Shown here in pieces: positions 7,698 to 17,700 of a DNA stretch of 36,435 nt. Numbering within the stretch: the stretch's first letter is position 1; each line of letters opens with the position of its first letter. This DNA is from Cyanobacteria bacterium SW_9_44_58 (GTDB lineage Bacteria; Cyanobacteriota; Cyanobacteriia; Cyanobacteriales; Rubidibacteraceae): the NCBI GenBank assembly GCA_003021905.1, contig PXPI01000017.1, positions 1-36,435 of the forward strand. Reading direction: 5' to 3'. The translations under genes were made by a program, and so were the position numbers. The notes under the pieces are model-generated. The model was given only the letters and a program-made list of their open reading frames with translations, made no database searches and was not told where the DNA came from.

Positions 7698-9302
7698 ATG
7701 GAAAAAAATAAACCCGAGCATTATTTTTGTTTAACGACGCCACTTTACTATGTTAATGATGTTCCGCACATTGGCAGTGCTTATACTACCATGGCGGCGG
7801 ACGCGATCGCGCGTTTTAAACGCCTAGAAGGGAATAACGTCTTATTTATTACCGGTACCGATGAACATGGGCAAAAAATTCAACGGACTGCCGAAGAAAA
7901 AGGATTATCTCCCCAAACCCAATGCGATAAAGTGGCAGCAAGTTTTGACCAGTTGTGGCAACAACTAAACATTCAATACGATCGATTTAGCCGCACCACC
8001 GCCAAACGTCACGAAGCCATTGTCAAAGAATTTTTCCAACGGGTTTGGGATAACGGCGATATTTATTTAGCCCAAAAACAAGGCTGGTATTGCGTTTCTT
8101 GCGAAGAGTTTAAAGAGAAGCGGGAACTCGTCAACGACGGCTACTGTCCCATCCACATCAATAAAAAAGCGGAATGGCGAGATGAAGAAAATTACTTTTT
8201 TCGCCTCTCTAACTATCAATCCCAACTGGAAACACTCTATGAAAACCATCCTGAGTTCATCCAACCCGAAACTCGCCGCAACGAAGTCTTAAATTTTATC
8301 CAACAAGGATTGCAAGACTTCTCGATTTCCCGAGTTAATCTCGATTGGGGCATTGAGGTTCCCACTGATCCCAAACATACCATTTACGTCTGGTTTGATG
8401 CCCTGTTAGGGTATGTCACGGCTCTTCTCGATCCCGAAGACGAACCCACCCTAAAAAATGCCCTTGCTAAGTGGTGGCCCATGGATATTCATCTGATTGG
8501 GAAAGACATTTTACGGTTTCATGCTGTCTATTGGCCAGCGATGTTAATGTCGGCAGGGATTTCTCCCCCAAAGCAAGTCTTCGGACACGGGTTTTTAACC
8601 AAAGACGGGCAAAAAATGGGGAAAAGTTTAGGGAATACGCTGGATCCGGCGGCGTTATTAGATCGCTATGGTGCCGATGCCGTTCGGTATTATTTTCTGC
8701 GAGAAATTGAATTCGGACAAGATGGGGACTTTAACGAAACCCGTTTTGTCAATGTTTTGAATGCCGATTTAGCCAATGACTTAGGGAACTTATTAAATCG
8801 AACCCTAAAAATGGCGAAAAAATACTGCAACAATCAAGCCCCTAACTTAAAAGGCGAGGACATTCCCTCGGATCATCCCCTCAAACAAATTGGAAGGGGA
8901 CTCAGCGATCGCGTTGCCTTTGCCTATAATAACCTGAACTTTCGTCAAGCCTGCAGCGAAATTAGCCATCTCATTGCCAACACCAACAAATACATTGATG
9001 AACAAGCCCCCTGGAGTCTCTATAAACAAGGGGAACAACAAAAAGTTGAACAAGTCATTTATAGTATCTTAGCGTCAATCCGTTTGAGTGCCTATCTCCT
9101 CTCTCCCATTACTCCAACACTCAGCAGCCGCATTTATCAACAATTAGGATTTGCGATTGACTTTAACCAACCTTCCTCTTTTAATGACAAAATTCCTTTC
9201 CAAGTTCATCAATGTTGGGGAATTTTCCCGGCCCAACAACCATTAGGAGAGGCAAAACCCGTATTTTTACGGTTAGAAGTTCCTGCAGAAAATCCCTTGT
9301 AG
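7698..9302 (+). CDS. metG: methionyl-tRNA synthetase
   Basis: Class I aminoacyl-tRNA synthetase that charges tRNA-Met. Seen: the N-terminal TTPLYYVNDVPHIGSAYTT with the HIGH-type signature HIGS, FITGTDEHGQKIQ, a zinc-knuckle region with CVSC and a later Cys (DGYCPIH), YVWFDALLGY, GKDILRFHAVYWPA, and QKMGKSLGN, the KMSKS loop with Gly in the third position. The anticodon-binding helical domain follows from about residue 370. At 534 residues it lacks the C-terminal tRNA-binding domain found in longer MetG forms, as is common in cyanobacteria. The ATG at 7698 has no obvious Shine-Dalgarno. Confidence 0.96.
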   Translation: MEKNKPEHYFCLTTPLYYVNDVPHIGSAYTTMAADAIARFKRLEGNNVLFITGTDEHGQKIQRTAEEKGLSPQTQCDKVAASFDQLWQQLNIQYDRFSRTTAKRHEAIVKEFFQRVWDNGDIYLAQKQGWYCVSCEEFKEKRELVNDGYCPIHINKKAEWRDEENYFFRLSNYQSQLETLYENHPEFIQPETRRNEVLNFIQQGLQDFSISRVNLDWGIEVPTDPKHTIYVWFDALLGYVTALLDPEDEPTLKNALAKWWPMDIHLIGKDILRFHAVYWPAMLMSAGISPPKQVFGHGFLTKDGQKMGKSLGNTLDPAALLDRYGADAVRYYFLREIEFGQDGDFNETRFVNVLNADLANDLGNLLNRTLKMAKKYCNNQAPNLKGEDIPSDHPLKQIGRGLSDRVAFAYNNLNFRQACSEISHLIANTNKYIDEQAPWSLYKQGEQQKVEQVIYSILASIRLSAYLLSPITPTLSSRIYQQLGFAIDFNQPSSFNDKIPFQVHQCWGIFPAQQPLGEAKPVFLRLEVPAENPL

Positions 9303-9341
9303 GTTAGATTCTTCTTTAGTTGTGGGTAAGGTAAAAAGAGA

Positions 9342-9463
9342 TATAGCAGTTCTTGGACTCACGAGCTACAGTAGCAACATTGACTGATTAAGGCTTATGA
9401 CAAAATTTAATTACTTAATTGGTTCAGTTCAGAGCGTATCTCATTAGAGTGAGAATTGCTATA
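9342..9463 (+). mobile_element. MITE copy A (about 122 bp, TIRs, IS630-like TA ends)
   Basis: Begins TATAGCAGTTCTTGGACTC and ends GAGTGAGAATTGCTATA, giving imperfect terminal inverted repeats of about 25 bp bounded by TA. No coding capacity. A second copy, in inverted orientation, lies at 29252-29374 with roughly 85-90% identity by eye over the full length, including the internal block GACAAAATTTAAT. Structure and TA boundaries suggest a MITE mobilised by an IS630/Tc1-type transposase; none is encoded in this window. It sits between metG and the NYN gene. Confidence 0.82.
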
Positions 9464-9529
9464 ACTGTTTTTATAATTTTACTTTTTTTCATAAAGCTGC
9501 TTAATAAATAACATAACGAGGATAAAAAA

Positions 9530-10150
9530 ATGCTGGAAAACTTTGATCACGATCCGGTATTTACACCGAAACAAATTTTAGAGAATCGTGGTCGGGTTGC
9601 AATCTTTATTGATGGTTCGAATTTATTTTATGCTGCCCTACAGCTGGGGATTGAAATAGATTACACCAAATTATTGTCATGCCTGACCTCTGGTTCTCGA
9701 CTCTTGCGTTCCTTTTTCTACACCGGCGTTGATGCCACTAATGAAAAACAACAAGGATTTTTACTTTGGATGCGCCGCAATGGGTATCGGGTGATTGCCA
9801 AAGATTTAGTGCAATTGCCTGATGGATCTAAAAAAGCCAATTTAGATGTGGAAATTGCCGTGGATATGATGGCCTTAGTTGGGGCTTATGATACCGCACT
9901 TTTAGTCAGCGGCGACGGCGACTTAGCTTATGCGGTTGATGCCGTTAGCTATCGCGGGGCGCGGGTAGAAGTGGTTAGCCTGCGTTCCATGACCAGTGAT
10001 AGCTTAATTAATGTTGCCGATCGCTATGTCGATTTGGATCAAATCCAAGAAGATATCAGAAAAACCCCTAAGTCGGAAACAACCAATTCCACACCTCATC
10101 CTTATCGCCCTTTCCCAAGCCTAATTTTTGATGAAGATTCTTCAGGATAA
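9530..10150 (+). CDS. NYN-domain (LabA/DUF88-like) protein
   Basis: A 206-residue protein with a PIN-like NYN fold expected to be a metal-dependent RNase or RNA-binding protein. The acidic residues of the active site are visible in FIDGSNLFYA, KKANLDVEIAVDMMAL and LVSGDGDLAYAVD. The family includes cyanobacterial LabA, which affects circadian output in Synechococcus elongatus; orthology with LabA itself cannot be claimed here. The C-terminal 30 residues are low-complexity and Pro/Ser-rich. CGAGG just upstream of the ATG at 9530 is a plausible ribosome binding site. The 3' end overlaps the lptC start by 20 nt, suggesting co-translation. Confidence 0.85.
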   Translation: MLENFDHDPVFTPKQILENRGRVAIFIDGSNLFYAALQLGIEIDYTKLLSCLTSGSRLLRSFFYTGVDATNEKQQGFLLWMRRNGYRVIAKDLVQLPDGSKKANLDVEIAVDMMALVGAYDTALLVSGDGDLAYAVDAVSYRGARVEVVSLRSMTSDSLINVADRYVDLDQIQEDIRKTPKSETTNSTPHPYRPFPSLIFDEDSSG

Positions 10151-11330
10151 TTCATTTTTCAGATCATCCCTGATTTCTCCTCGGTTGGTTGTTCAAAAAA
10201 TCGCCGCTTGGGGAGTCATTGGGGGACTTTTTTTAACCTTATCTGCCTGTAATAATCAAAACCAAGCAACAGATGCGCAATCAGAAAATACAGCAACAGA
10301 AGAAGAAACGATTCAAGAACGATTAATTTTAGAAAATGCGACGCTAAATCAAGTTGATTCCCAAGGAAAAAAAATTTGGAAACTAGAGGTGCAGCGTGTC
10401 GTTTATCAGCAAAATAAGAAAAATGCTGAATTAGAAAATGTTAGCGGTAAATTTTACGAAGATGGAAACGTTTTTCTAAAAATTGAAGCCAATCAAGGTA
10501 AAATTATTGATAACGGCAAGCAAATTAATTTGCAAGGGGAAGTCGTAGCGACTGATCCCCGTAATGGGGCGGTGCTTCGTTCTGAACAAATTGAATGGTC
10601 TCCTCAAGACAATTTAATTGTCATTCCCAAACCCTTAACCGGGAATCATCCCCAATTTAATGCCTCTGCCGATCAAGGAAAATACTATACCGATCAAGAA
10701 AAGTTAGCGTTAATGGGCAATGTGGAGGGGATTGCCAATGATCCCCCGCTTCAGTTGCAAGGAAAACAGTTAAATTGGTTAATTCCAAAAGATAAGGTCA
10801 GTAGTAGCCAGCCCTTGCAAGTGAATCGCTATAATCCGGAAACGGAAACTATCACCGATCGCGTTACTGCTGATTCCGGTCAAGCCGATTTAGCGGAAAA
10901 AACTGTTTCCTTGCAAGGCAATGTAGAATTTAAATCCACCGATCCACCCTTACAAGTGGCAAGCAATGCCATTACCTGGCAAGTGGAAGAAAAATTCATT
11001 ACCAGCAGCAAACCCATTAAAGTTGTCCAGACTGAGAAGAAAATTACCTTAAGCGGCAATCAAGGCAACATTAATTTAGACACTGAAATTGCCCAATTTC
11101 AAGGCGGCGTCAAAGGCGTCAGTCAAGCGAATCAAGCCACGCTTTTCGCCAACCGTTTGCGTTGGAATTTTGCCAATCAACAAATGCAAGCAGAGGGGAA
11201 TGTGGTCTATCAACAAGACGATCCCCCTTTAACTAGCAAAGGAAACCAAGCCAGCGGCATTTTGCAAGAAGAAAATATTGTGGTGAAAGGAACACAAAAG
11301 GAACAAGTCACAACTGAAATTGTTCCTTAA
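10131..11330 (+). CDS. lptC: LptC/OstA-like LPS-export periplasmic lipoprotein
   Basis: Component of the Lpt bridge that moves lipopolysaccharide across the periplasm. The ATG at 10131 (399 residues) is preferred over a TTG one codon upstream. A hydrophobic segment (AAWGVIGGLFLTL) leads to a lipobox LSAC with the Cys at residue 40, followed by a polar, Asn/Gln-rich linker. The rest is beta-rich with repeated patterns of the OstA/LptA jellyroll type: KIWKLEVQRVVY, NGKQINLQGEVVATDPRNGA, LALMGNVEGIANDPPLQL, KTVSLQGNVEFKSTDPPLQV and MQAEGNVVYQQDDPPL. The length, about twice that of proteobacterial LptC, is typical for cyanobacterial forms that appear to merge LptC- and LptA-like repeats. It converges with the next gene, 10 nt away. 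Confidence 0.82.
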   Translation: MKILQDNSFFRSSLISPRLVVQKIAAWGVIGGLFLTLSACNNQNQATDAQSENTATEEETIQERLILENATLNQVDSQGKKIWKLEVQRVVYQQNKKNAELENVSGKFYEDGNVFLKIEANQGKIIDNGKQINLQGEVVATDPRNGAVLRSEQIEWSPQDNLIVIPKPLTGNHPQFNASADQGKYYTDQEKLALMGNVEGIANDPPLQLQGKQLNWLIPKDKVSSSQPLQVNRYNPETETITDRVTADSGQADLAEKTVSLQGNVEFKSTDPPLQVASNAITWQVEEKFITSSKPIKVVQTEKKITLSGNQGNINLDTEIAQFQGGVKGVSQANQATLFANRLRWNFANQQMQAEGNVVYQQDDPPLTSKGNQASGILQEENIVVKGTQKEQVTTEIVP

Positions 11331-11340
11331 TGGGAGAATC

Positions 11341-12267
11341 TCAAACTTCAACCCAAGGATAATCAATAACATTCGGCAGGCGATATTTTATCCCATGTTG
11401 AACTTTGGGATGCCAAAAACAGTCCTGAGTTGGGATTTCGGGTAAGATATCCTCTGCAATGCCATCGCGAATAAAAAAGGCATTGATCCCATAATTGCTG
11501 CAGCCAACGAGACGATAGCCTTTCTCTTTTCCAAGTTTGACAAACGCCGCTAAGGAGGCGCCGCAATAATCCGGTCCATATTCTCCAAATTCAGCAACAA
11601 AATCGGGATTATAGGGGACGGTTACTGCTTGATCCGGGCCCAAAATATCTTGATATTCCAAAACAACGACTCGGGGTTGAATGGTATCTATGGCTTTCCA
11701 GATCCAATAATCAATGCCATCCATATCCACTGAAAGCAAATCGATTTTTCCGGAAACGCCATTTTCGCGAATTAAATCATTGACATTTTCCGCATTAATC
11801 CAGGCATGCACGAGACGCGGCGGCCAAGTTCGCGTATCCCGACATTGGGAATAAAAGGATTGACCTTGTTCAATATTAGCCTCATTGCCATCAAATAAGA
11901 GACCAATCCAACCATGATTGATAATTAAATTGGCAGCATTGCATTCAATGCCATTGCCGGCACAAATTTCCACAACGCGGCGATTGGTTGCCCCAATCAA
12001 AGCAAAAATATAGAGAAGATAGCCATCCTCATCATTTTGAGAAAACATGCGGAATCCTGTTTCTTCAAAGTTAGGGAGTTTGGTGTTGGAATTGAGAAGC
12101 GATTGATAATGTTGCGATAATAACGTTTGGGAAACTTGGGCTTGTTTGAGGCTGTTGTCGAAGCTGAAGTCTTTGAGGCCGACAAGTTCTTGTTGAAAGG
12201 ATGCTTTTAACTCGTTTTCCAACGGTGTTAAGGCTTTTTGAACCAGTTTTTTGATGAATTGTTTCAT
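11341..12267 (-). CDS. FkbM-type SAM-dependent methyltransferase-like protein
   Basis: A 308-residue soluble protein. RRVVEICAGNGIECNAANL resembles methyltransferase motif I (E-x-G-x-G type, here EICAGNG), WIGLLFDGNE fits the acidic motif II position, and IDLLSVDMDGIDYWIW with VVVLEYQDI fits the FkbM-like D-x-D-G region. The first 60 residues are helical and charged, possibly a coiled coil. Family assignment is by pattern only; the acceptor substrate is unknown. Last gene of a tight minus-strand series rsmA-ispE-Uma2-this gene, starting 18 nt after the Uma2 stop. Confidence 0.6.
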   Translation of the reverse strand: MKQFIKKLVQKALTPLENELKASFQQELVGLKDFSFDNSLKQAQVSQTLLSQHYQSLLNSNTKLPNFEETGFRMFSQNDEDGYLLYIFALIGATNRRVVEICAGNGIECNAANLIINHGWIGLLFDGNEANIEQGQSFYSQCRDTRTWPPRLVHAWINAENVNDLIRENGVSGKIDLLSVDMDGIDYWIWKAIDTIQPRVVVLEYQDILGPDQAVTVPYNPDFVAEFGEYGPDYCGASLAAFVKLGKEKGYRLVGCSNYGINAFFIRDGIAEDILPEIPTQDCFWHPKVQHGIKYRLPNVIDYPWVEV

Positions 12268-12285
12268 CCTTAAACTCTATCTTCA

Positions 12286-12867
12286 CTAAGACTCAGTAAA
12301 ATCGACATTTTCGTAAAGATCAGCCAGTTTAATTTCCACATCAAACTGATTGAAAGAGACAGCAGCATCAGTATCACTGTACTCTGACATCAACCATTGA
12401 TTCGTTCCAGTTTTTACATAATGTTCCACGTGTATGCTGTATTGATCGATAATGAAATATTCCCGAAAACTCTCAATCGTCCGATAGGCAACAAATTTTC
12501 CGCTACGGTCATAGTCTTGGGTTGACTGGGATAATACCTCGGCAATAAAGCACGGATTAATCAGGGTATCCGTTCGTCCAGATTGCAATTGCAAGGGAGT
12601 CTTGACGGCCATAACATCAGGATAGGTGTAAATGTTGCGATTGGGAATCCATAATCTTTGATCAGTGTAAAAGATTCGATATCCTTGATTTTTTAACGCT
12701 AGTTTTAGAAGAATATAAAGATTTCCAGCAATTTCATTATGATTGGGAGTTCCGCCAGTCACAGGGATAATTTCTCCATTATGATACTCATGGCGTTCTT
12801 CAGAGACAGTTTCAAATTCTAAATATTGTTGGGGCGTATAAGTTGGTTTTTCTGTTTGTGTCACCAT
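12286..12867 (-). CDS. Uma2 family (DUF820) PD-(D/E)XK endonuclease-like protein
   Basis: A 193-residue member of the large cyanobacterial Uma2 family, predicted restriction-endonuclease fold with no established cellular role. Seen: the opening YTPQQYLEFE, ERHEYHNGEIIPVTGGTPNH, YTYPDVMAV with the active-site Asp, CFIAEVLSQST with Glu, and KFVAYRTIESFREYFIID with the lysine-containing helix. Length and motif order match the family. It lies 8 nt downstream of ispE and is probably read from the rsmA promoter. Confidence 0.9.
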   Translation of the reverse strand: MVTQTEKPTYTPQQYLEFETVSEERHEYHNGEIIPVTGGTPNHNEIAGNLYILLKLALKNQGYRIFYTDQRLWIPNRNIYTYPDVMAVKTPLQLQSGRTDTLINPCFIAEVLSQSTQDYDRSGKFVAYRTIESFREYFIIDQYSIHVEHYVKTGTNQWLMSEYSDTDAAVSFNQFDVEIKLADLYENVDFTES

Positions 12868-12875
12868 CGTCTAAA

Positions 12876-13820
12876 TTAATGAACTTGTATCCCATGGGTA
12901 GATAGTTTTGTCAGCCAAAAGTTAACTGTAGAATCGTTCAGTTTTGACTGCACGGATTTGATGACTTGTTCGGCAACAGCTTGGGAACGACATAAGGCAA
13001 AAACCGTGGGGCCGCTTCCTGACATAATAGTTCCTAGAACTTCACTTTCTTTTTGAAAGACTAACTTTAAGGCCTCTACTTGCGGATGGGCCGGAAAAAC
13101 GACTTTTTCTAAATTATTGTAGAGGAATTGCCCAATTTTCGGATAATCTTGTTGCGCGATCGCGCTGACTAAGTCTGCCGAGTGCACCTGTTTGGTTTGG
13201 GCGGCAATATTTTCCGGTTGTTGGAAATAGGTCTGTTCAAACTGTTGGCGATAGGTTTTATACGCCCAAGCAGTGGAAACGTACAAGTTCTGGTGTTTGG
13301 CCAGAATCACTGCCAGATCTTCCAATCCTTCCAGGGCATTGAGTTGTTCTCCCCGTCCTAAAGCTAAAGCCGTTCCCCCTTCCAAGCAAAAGGCAATATC
13401 CGATCCCAGCTGACTGGCAAGGGTTTGCAGTTCCGGTTGCGTTAACCCTAACTTCCACAGCAGGTTAATGCCCACTAAAACCGCAGCTGCATCGGCAGAT
13501 CCCCCAGCTAATCCCGCCGCAACGGGAATGTTCTTTTCGATGTTAATTTCTAAACCGCCGTATTGGGCGTAGGCTTCGGGATACTCTCGGCACATTAACT
13601 GGGCTGCTTGGTAGGCAATGTTATCCGATCCCAGAGGCATATCAGGATCCTCGCAGTGGAGATGAATATCTTGGGTACTGCCGGCGTAAATATCAATTCG
13701 ATCTTCTAAGGCAATTCCTTGCAACACCATGACCAGTTCATGATATCCATCGGCGCGATCGCCGAGTATTTCCAGGTGAAGATTAATTTTGGCGGGTGCC
13801 GTCAGTGAATAGTGACGCAT
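12876..13820 (-). CDS. ispE: 4-diphosphocytidyl-2-C-methyl-D-erythritol kinase
   Basis: GHMP kinase of the MEP isoprenoid pathway, phosphorylating CDP-methylerythritol. Seen: LTAPAKINLHLEILGDRADG at the N-terminus, the ATP loop IPVAAGLAGGSADAAAVLVG, GSDIAFCLEGGTALALGRGE, and the C-terminal GTIMSGSGPTVFALC. The ATG at 13820 is chosen over a TTG three codons upstream because it gives the usual family N-terminus MRHYSLTAPAKIN. The 5' end overlaps rsmA by 38 nt, a pairing I know to be conserved in cyanobacteria. Confidence 0.96.
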   Translation of the reverse strand: MRHYSLTAPAKINLHLEILGDRADGYHELVMVLQGIALEDRIDIYAGSTQDIHLHCEDPDMPLGSDNIAYQAAQLMCREYPEAYAQYGGLEINIEKNIPVAAGLAGGSADAAAVLVGINLLWKLGLTQPELQTLASQLGSDIAFCLEGGTALALGRGEQLNALEGLEDLAVILAKHQNLYVSTAWAYKTYRQQFEQTYFQQPENIAAQTKQVHSADLVSAIAQQDYPKIGQFLYNNLEKVVFPAHPQVEALKLVFQKESEVLGTIMSGSGPTVFALCRSQAVAEQVIKSVQSKLNDSTVNFWLTKLSTHGIQVH

Positions 13821-14616
13821 TGCTAACAAATTCCAATTGATTGCAAAGCCTTACCCAGTTTGACACACTAATGGCTTCTGCACGTGCCAGGGGGCTTATT
13901 TCTAATTGTTCCAGAATTGGTTCCAATTGTTGGGGAGAAATAATACTTTTCAAATTATTTCGTAACATTTTACGGCGGTTGGCAAATCCTAGTTTGACCA
14001 GTTTTTCCAGCAATTGCGGCGAATTGGCAGTTAAAGGGAAGGGGCGAGGCGTTAGGGAAATAATCGCAGAATCCACTTTCGGCGGCGGCGAAAAGGCTTT
14101 GGCAGGAACAACGGAACGTTTTTCACAATGGGCTAAGTATTGACTGCGCACTGATAATGCCCCAAAAATTTTTGATCCCGAATTGGCGCAAACCCGTTCG
14201 GCAATTTCTTTTTGTACGAGTAAGATAAGTTTGTCATATTGTCGGTTGGGATGAGCAATGCTGCCCAATAATTTTTCTAAAATGGGACCGGTGATATTAT
14301 AGGGAATGTTAGCAACAACTTTATTCGGCAAAAAGTTAACGACAGCCGCTAAATCGAGTTTTAAAAAGTCTCCTTCCAGTAGAATGAAATTGGAGTAAGT
14401 TTGAAATCGCTGATTTAGGGGTTTAATCAGATCGCGATCGCGCTCTGCCGCGATGACAGTTTGGGTCGCATCCAGTAATCGACGGGTTAAGATGCCAGTT
14501 CCCGGACCAATTTCTAAGACAATATCTTCGGGGTTGAGTGTTGCTGCTTCGATAATCTCTTGCAGGGCTTTTTCACTTTTTAACCAATGTTGAGCAAATT
14601 GTTTTCGCGGTTTCAC
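13783..14616 (-). CDS. rsmA: 16S rRNA dimethyladenosine transferase
   Basis: KsgA/RsmA dimethylates the two adjacent adenosines in the 3' terminal hairpin of 16S rRNA. Seen: KPRKQFAQHWLKSEKALQEI at the start, SAM motif I VLEIGPGTGILTRRLL, the acidic motif AAERDRDL, LEGDFLKLDL, the catalytic NIPYNITGPI motif, and the C-terminal FANRRKMLRNNLKS. The 277-residue length is standard. First gene of the minus-strand series, divergent from the decarboxylase gene across a 169-nt spacer. Confidence 0.96.
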   Translation of the reverse strand: MKPRKQFAQHWLKSEKALQEIIEAATLNPEDIVLEIGPGTGILTRRLLDATQTVIAAERDRDLIKPLNQRFQTYSNFILLEGDFLKLDLAAVVNFLPNKVVANIPYNITGPILEKLLGSIAHPNRQYDKLILLVQKEIAERVCANSGSKIFGALSVRSQYLAHCEKRSVVPAKAFSPPPKVDSAIISLTPRPFPLTANSPQLLEKLVKLGFANRRKMLRNNLKSIISPQQLEPILEQLEISPLARAEAISVSNWVRLCNQLEFVSNASLFTDGTRQN

Positions 14617-14785
14617 CTTAGCGTTAACGAATTATATAACTGACAGCAATCAGAGAAAATTAATAACAAACAGGGAATGGAATTTTGCCTAGCGACTCTT
14701 ATGTTCTAGAAAATTGTATCAATTTGAATCTCGCGATGGCTCAAAAATATATTAAAATCAAAATAATCGTAATTTCACTTAGAAC

Positions 14786-17700
14786 ATGAGAATTCTAGTA
14801 ACTGGCGGTGCTGGATTTATTGGCTCTCACCTTGTTGATCGCTTAATGTCAGAGGGACATGAAGTCATTTGTTTGGATAATTTCTACACTGGGCGCAAAG
14901 ACAACATTAAACATTGGCTTGATCATCCCTATTTTGAGGTAATTCGCCACGATATTACTGAACCCATTCGGTTGGAAGTGGATCAAGTTTACCACCTTGC
15001 CTGTCCTGCCTCTCCTGTTCATTATCAATTTAATCCTGTCAAGACAGTAAAAACAAATGTCATGGGAACTCTACATATGTTGGGGTTGGCGAAACGGGTA
15101 AAAGCAAGGTTGTTGCTAGCTTCTACCTCGGAAGTTTATGGCGATCCGGAAGTGCATCCCCAACCAGAAGAATATCGGGGAAATGTTAATCCTATTGGTA
15201 TTCGGAGCTGCTACGATGCCGAAACAGAAATTTTAACTGCCAACGGTTGGACTCCTTTTCCGAAATTATCTCCCGATGTTCCTGTGGCCACCCTTAACGC
15301 TGAAAATCAAGTAGAATACCACGTGCCGGATGAATATATTGTACAGCCCTACGTGGGAAATCTCTTGCGGTTTGCCAATGAAAAATATGATTTTTGTGTT
15401 ACGCCCAACCATCAGATGTATGTTCGCAGTAAAACTGGCAAACTAAAATTTTTACAAGCAGATGAATCTCGGGATTGGCATTGTTGGAAGGTATTAACCA
15501 GTGGACGTTTTAGTGGAGAAGAACAAAAATGGTTTACATTAGAGTCGCTGCCGCCTAATGCCAAAGTCGCAGATTACGCCGGAATCAAATTCCGGCGCCT
15601 GCAGCGACCTTTGGTCAATGTGGCGCAAGTGGCAATGGATACTTGGCTGGAATTTCTCGGGTATTACATTTCCGAAGGCTGTGTTCATGTTCGTCAGCGC
15701 AATCGCGTTGTTAATGGCAGGAATTATGAAGTAGCAGACTATAATATTCTCATTGCTCAAGAGAATTCTGAAAAACGGGAAAAAATTGCCCAATGTCTGC
15801 AAAACATGGGCTTTAATTTTTTCCAATCCGATCATCATCAGTTCCGCATTTGTTCCAAACAGTTAGCCAATATCCTTTTACCGCTTGGAAATTCAGAGGA
15901 GAAATACATTCCTCGACAATTCCTGCGTTTATCGCCTCGTCAGTCTCGTATTCTCCTTGATGCCCTTCTCTTAGGAGATGGTTCAAAGCGGGGAGAGGGT
16001 TATTGCTACTACAGCAAATCGAAACAACTTGCAGATGATGTTCAGGAATTAGCCTTGCGGTGTGGTTTCGCTGCCCATATCTCTTCTCATGCCAAATATA
16101 ACCGCAATCTTTACTGTGTTAATATTTGCAAGCCCATCGAAGCAAACCTCACTTCTCCTGAAAAGATTCCTTATGCGGGAAATGTTTATTGTGTAAATGT
16201 CACCAATCATGTAATTTTTGTTCGTCGTAATGGTAAAGTTTCCCTTTGTGGGAATTGCTACGACGAAGGAAAGCGCATTGCAGAAACGCTGGCGTTTGAT
16301 TATCACCGCGACAATGGCGTAGATATTCGAGTTGCTCGAATTTTTAATAGTTTAACCGGCGACCAAAAGGTTATTTATTATCAAGGAAATCAGCTTCACT
16401 ACGAATCTTTTGCTGACTGTTACGACCGCATTCATCAAGATATTTCCAATGTTTCTATTCCTTGTTTTGATCAAAATGCAAATTTAGTCATTCAACCAAT
16501 TTCGGCAATTTGGAAGCATAAAGTCCGGAAGAAAGGCTATAAAATTACAACAACCTGGGGAAAACAAGTCAAAATTACAGAAGATCATAGTCTGTTTAGT
16601 TGCAATGAAAATAACTTTCCCCAAGCTGTTTTTGGAAAAGACTTAAACGTGGGAGATAAAGTCGCTATTCCCCATTCTATTCCCTTTTTAGAGAGACCCC
16701 TCGAAGCATTTTATGTGAGTGAGAAACTGAGCGATATTTCAGGAGTAGGAGTAATCAGTGAGAAAGCAATTGATTATTTAGAACAATTTCCGGAAGCTAT
16801 TCGACAGTACTTAACAGACAAAGGAATTGCAAACCGTCAATTTTATTCCAAAATTAAACGATATGAAAGGGCAAATAAACTGCCTTTAGAACTCTGGAAA
16901 ATTTTAAAATTGCCCTGGTCAAAGAAAGAACAACTTATTCCGCCTCATTCTAAACAAGCAATTCATAACTATATTGATGATATCCCAAACTTGTTATGGT
17001 TCCTAGGGTTTTATCTTGCCGAAGGTTGCTTGATTAATCAAAAAAATCAAGACTATCAACTATTGTTCAGTTCTGATATAAAGTATTTAGAAAAGCTGAT
17101 TGCCGTTACTAGGGAACTATTTGGATTAGAAGGTTCAATCCGATATGATCCACAGAATAAAAGAGCCCCTTCTGTGCATATTCGATCCAAAATTATCGTT
17201 GATTTAGTCGTTAATACGTTTGATTTTGGCGACCAACTCAGCACAGAGAAAGATATTCCGAATTGGATTTTACAACTTCCTAAAGAACAGTTGGTTTACT
17301 TTTTACAAGGCTTCTGGGAAGGAGATGGCAACCATGATGCCAAGACAACGGGTTTCAGGCTTATTTTTAATAGTTCCAGTCAGAAAATAATCGAAAAATT
17401 AGTTCTCATCTTAGCTAAATTTGGCATTATAGGGAGTGTGTCTGAATTTAATACCAAGGTTAGCAAGGAAGACAGTTGCCAATACAAGTCTTATCGGTTA
17501 ACGGCTCAAGGGTTAGATAATTACTCAATTTTAGACCTAGCGGAAACGACACAGCAATTACAAGCAAAAACCACTGGTAATCTGGCTTGGGGAATTGTCA
17601 AACATATTGAGGAATTTGAAATTGATGATTATGTTTATGATTTTTCAGTTCCTGAATATGAGAACTTTATTGGCGGAACCTATGGTATTTGTTGTCATAA

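Noticed and set aside
15539-17244. Several minus-strand frames of 60-100 codons inside the intein-bearing gene
   Set aside because: They are antisense shadows of the strong plus-strand protein and show no family motifs.
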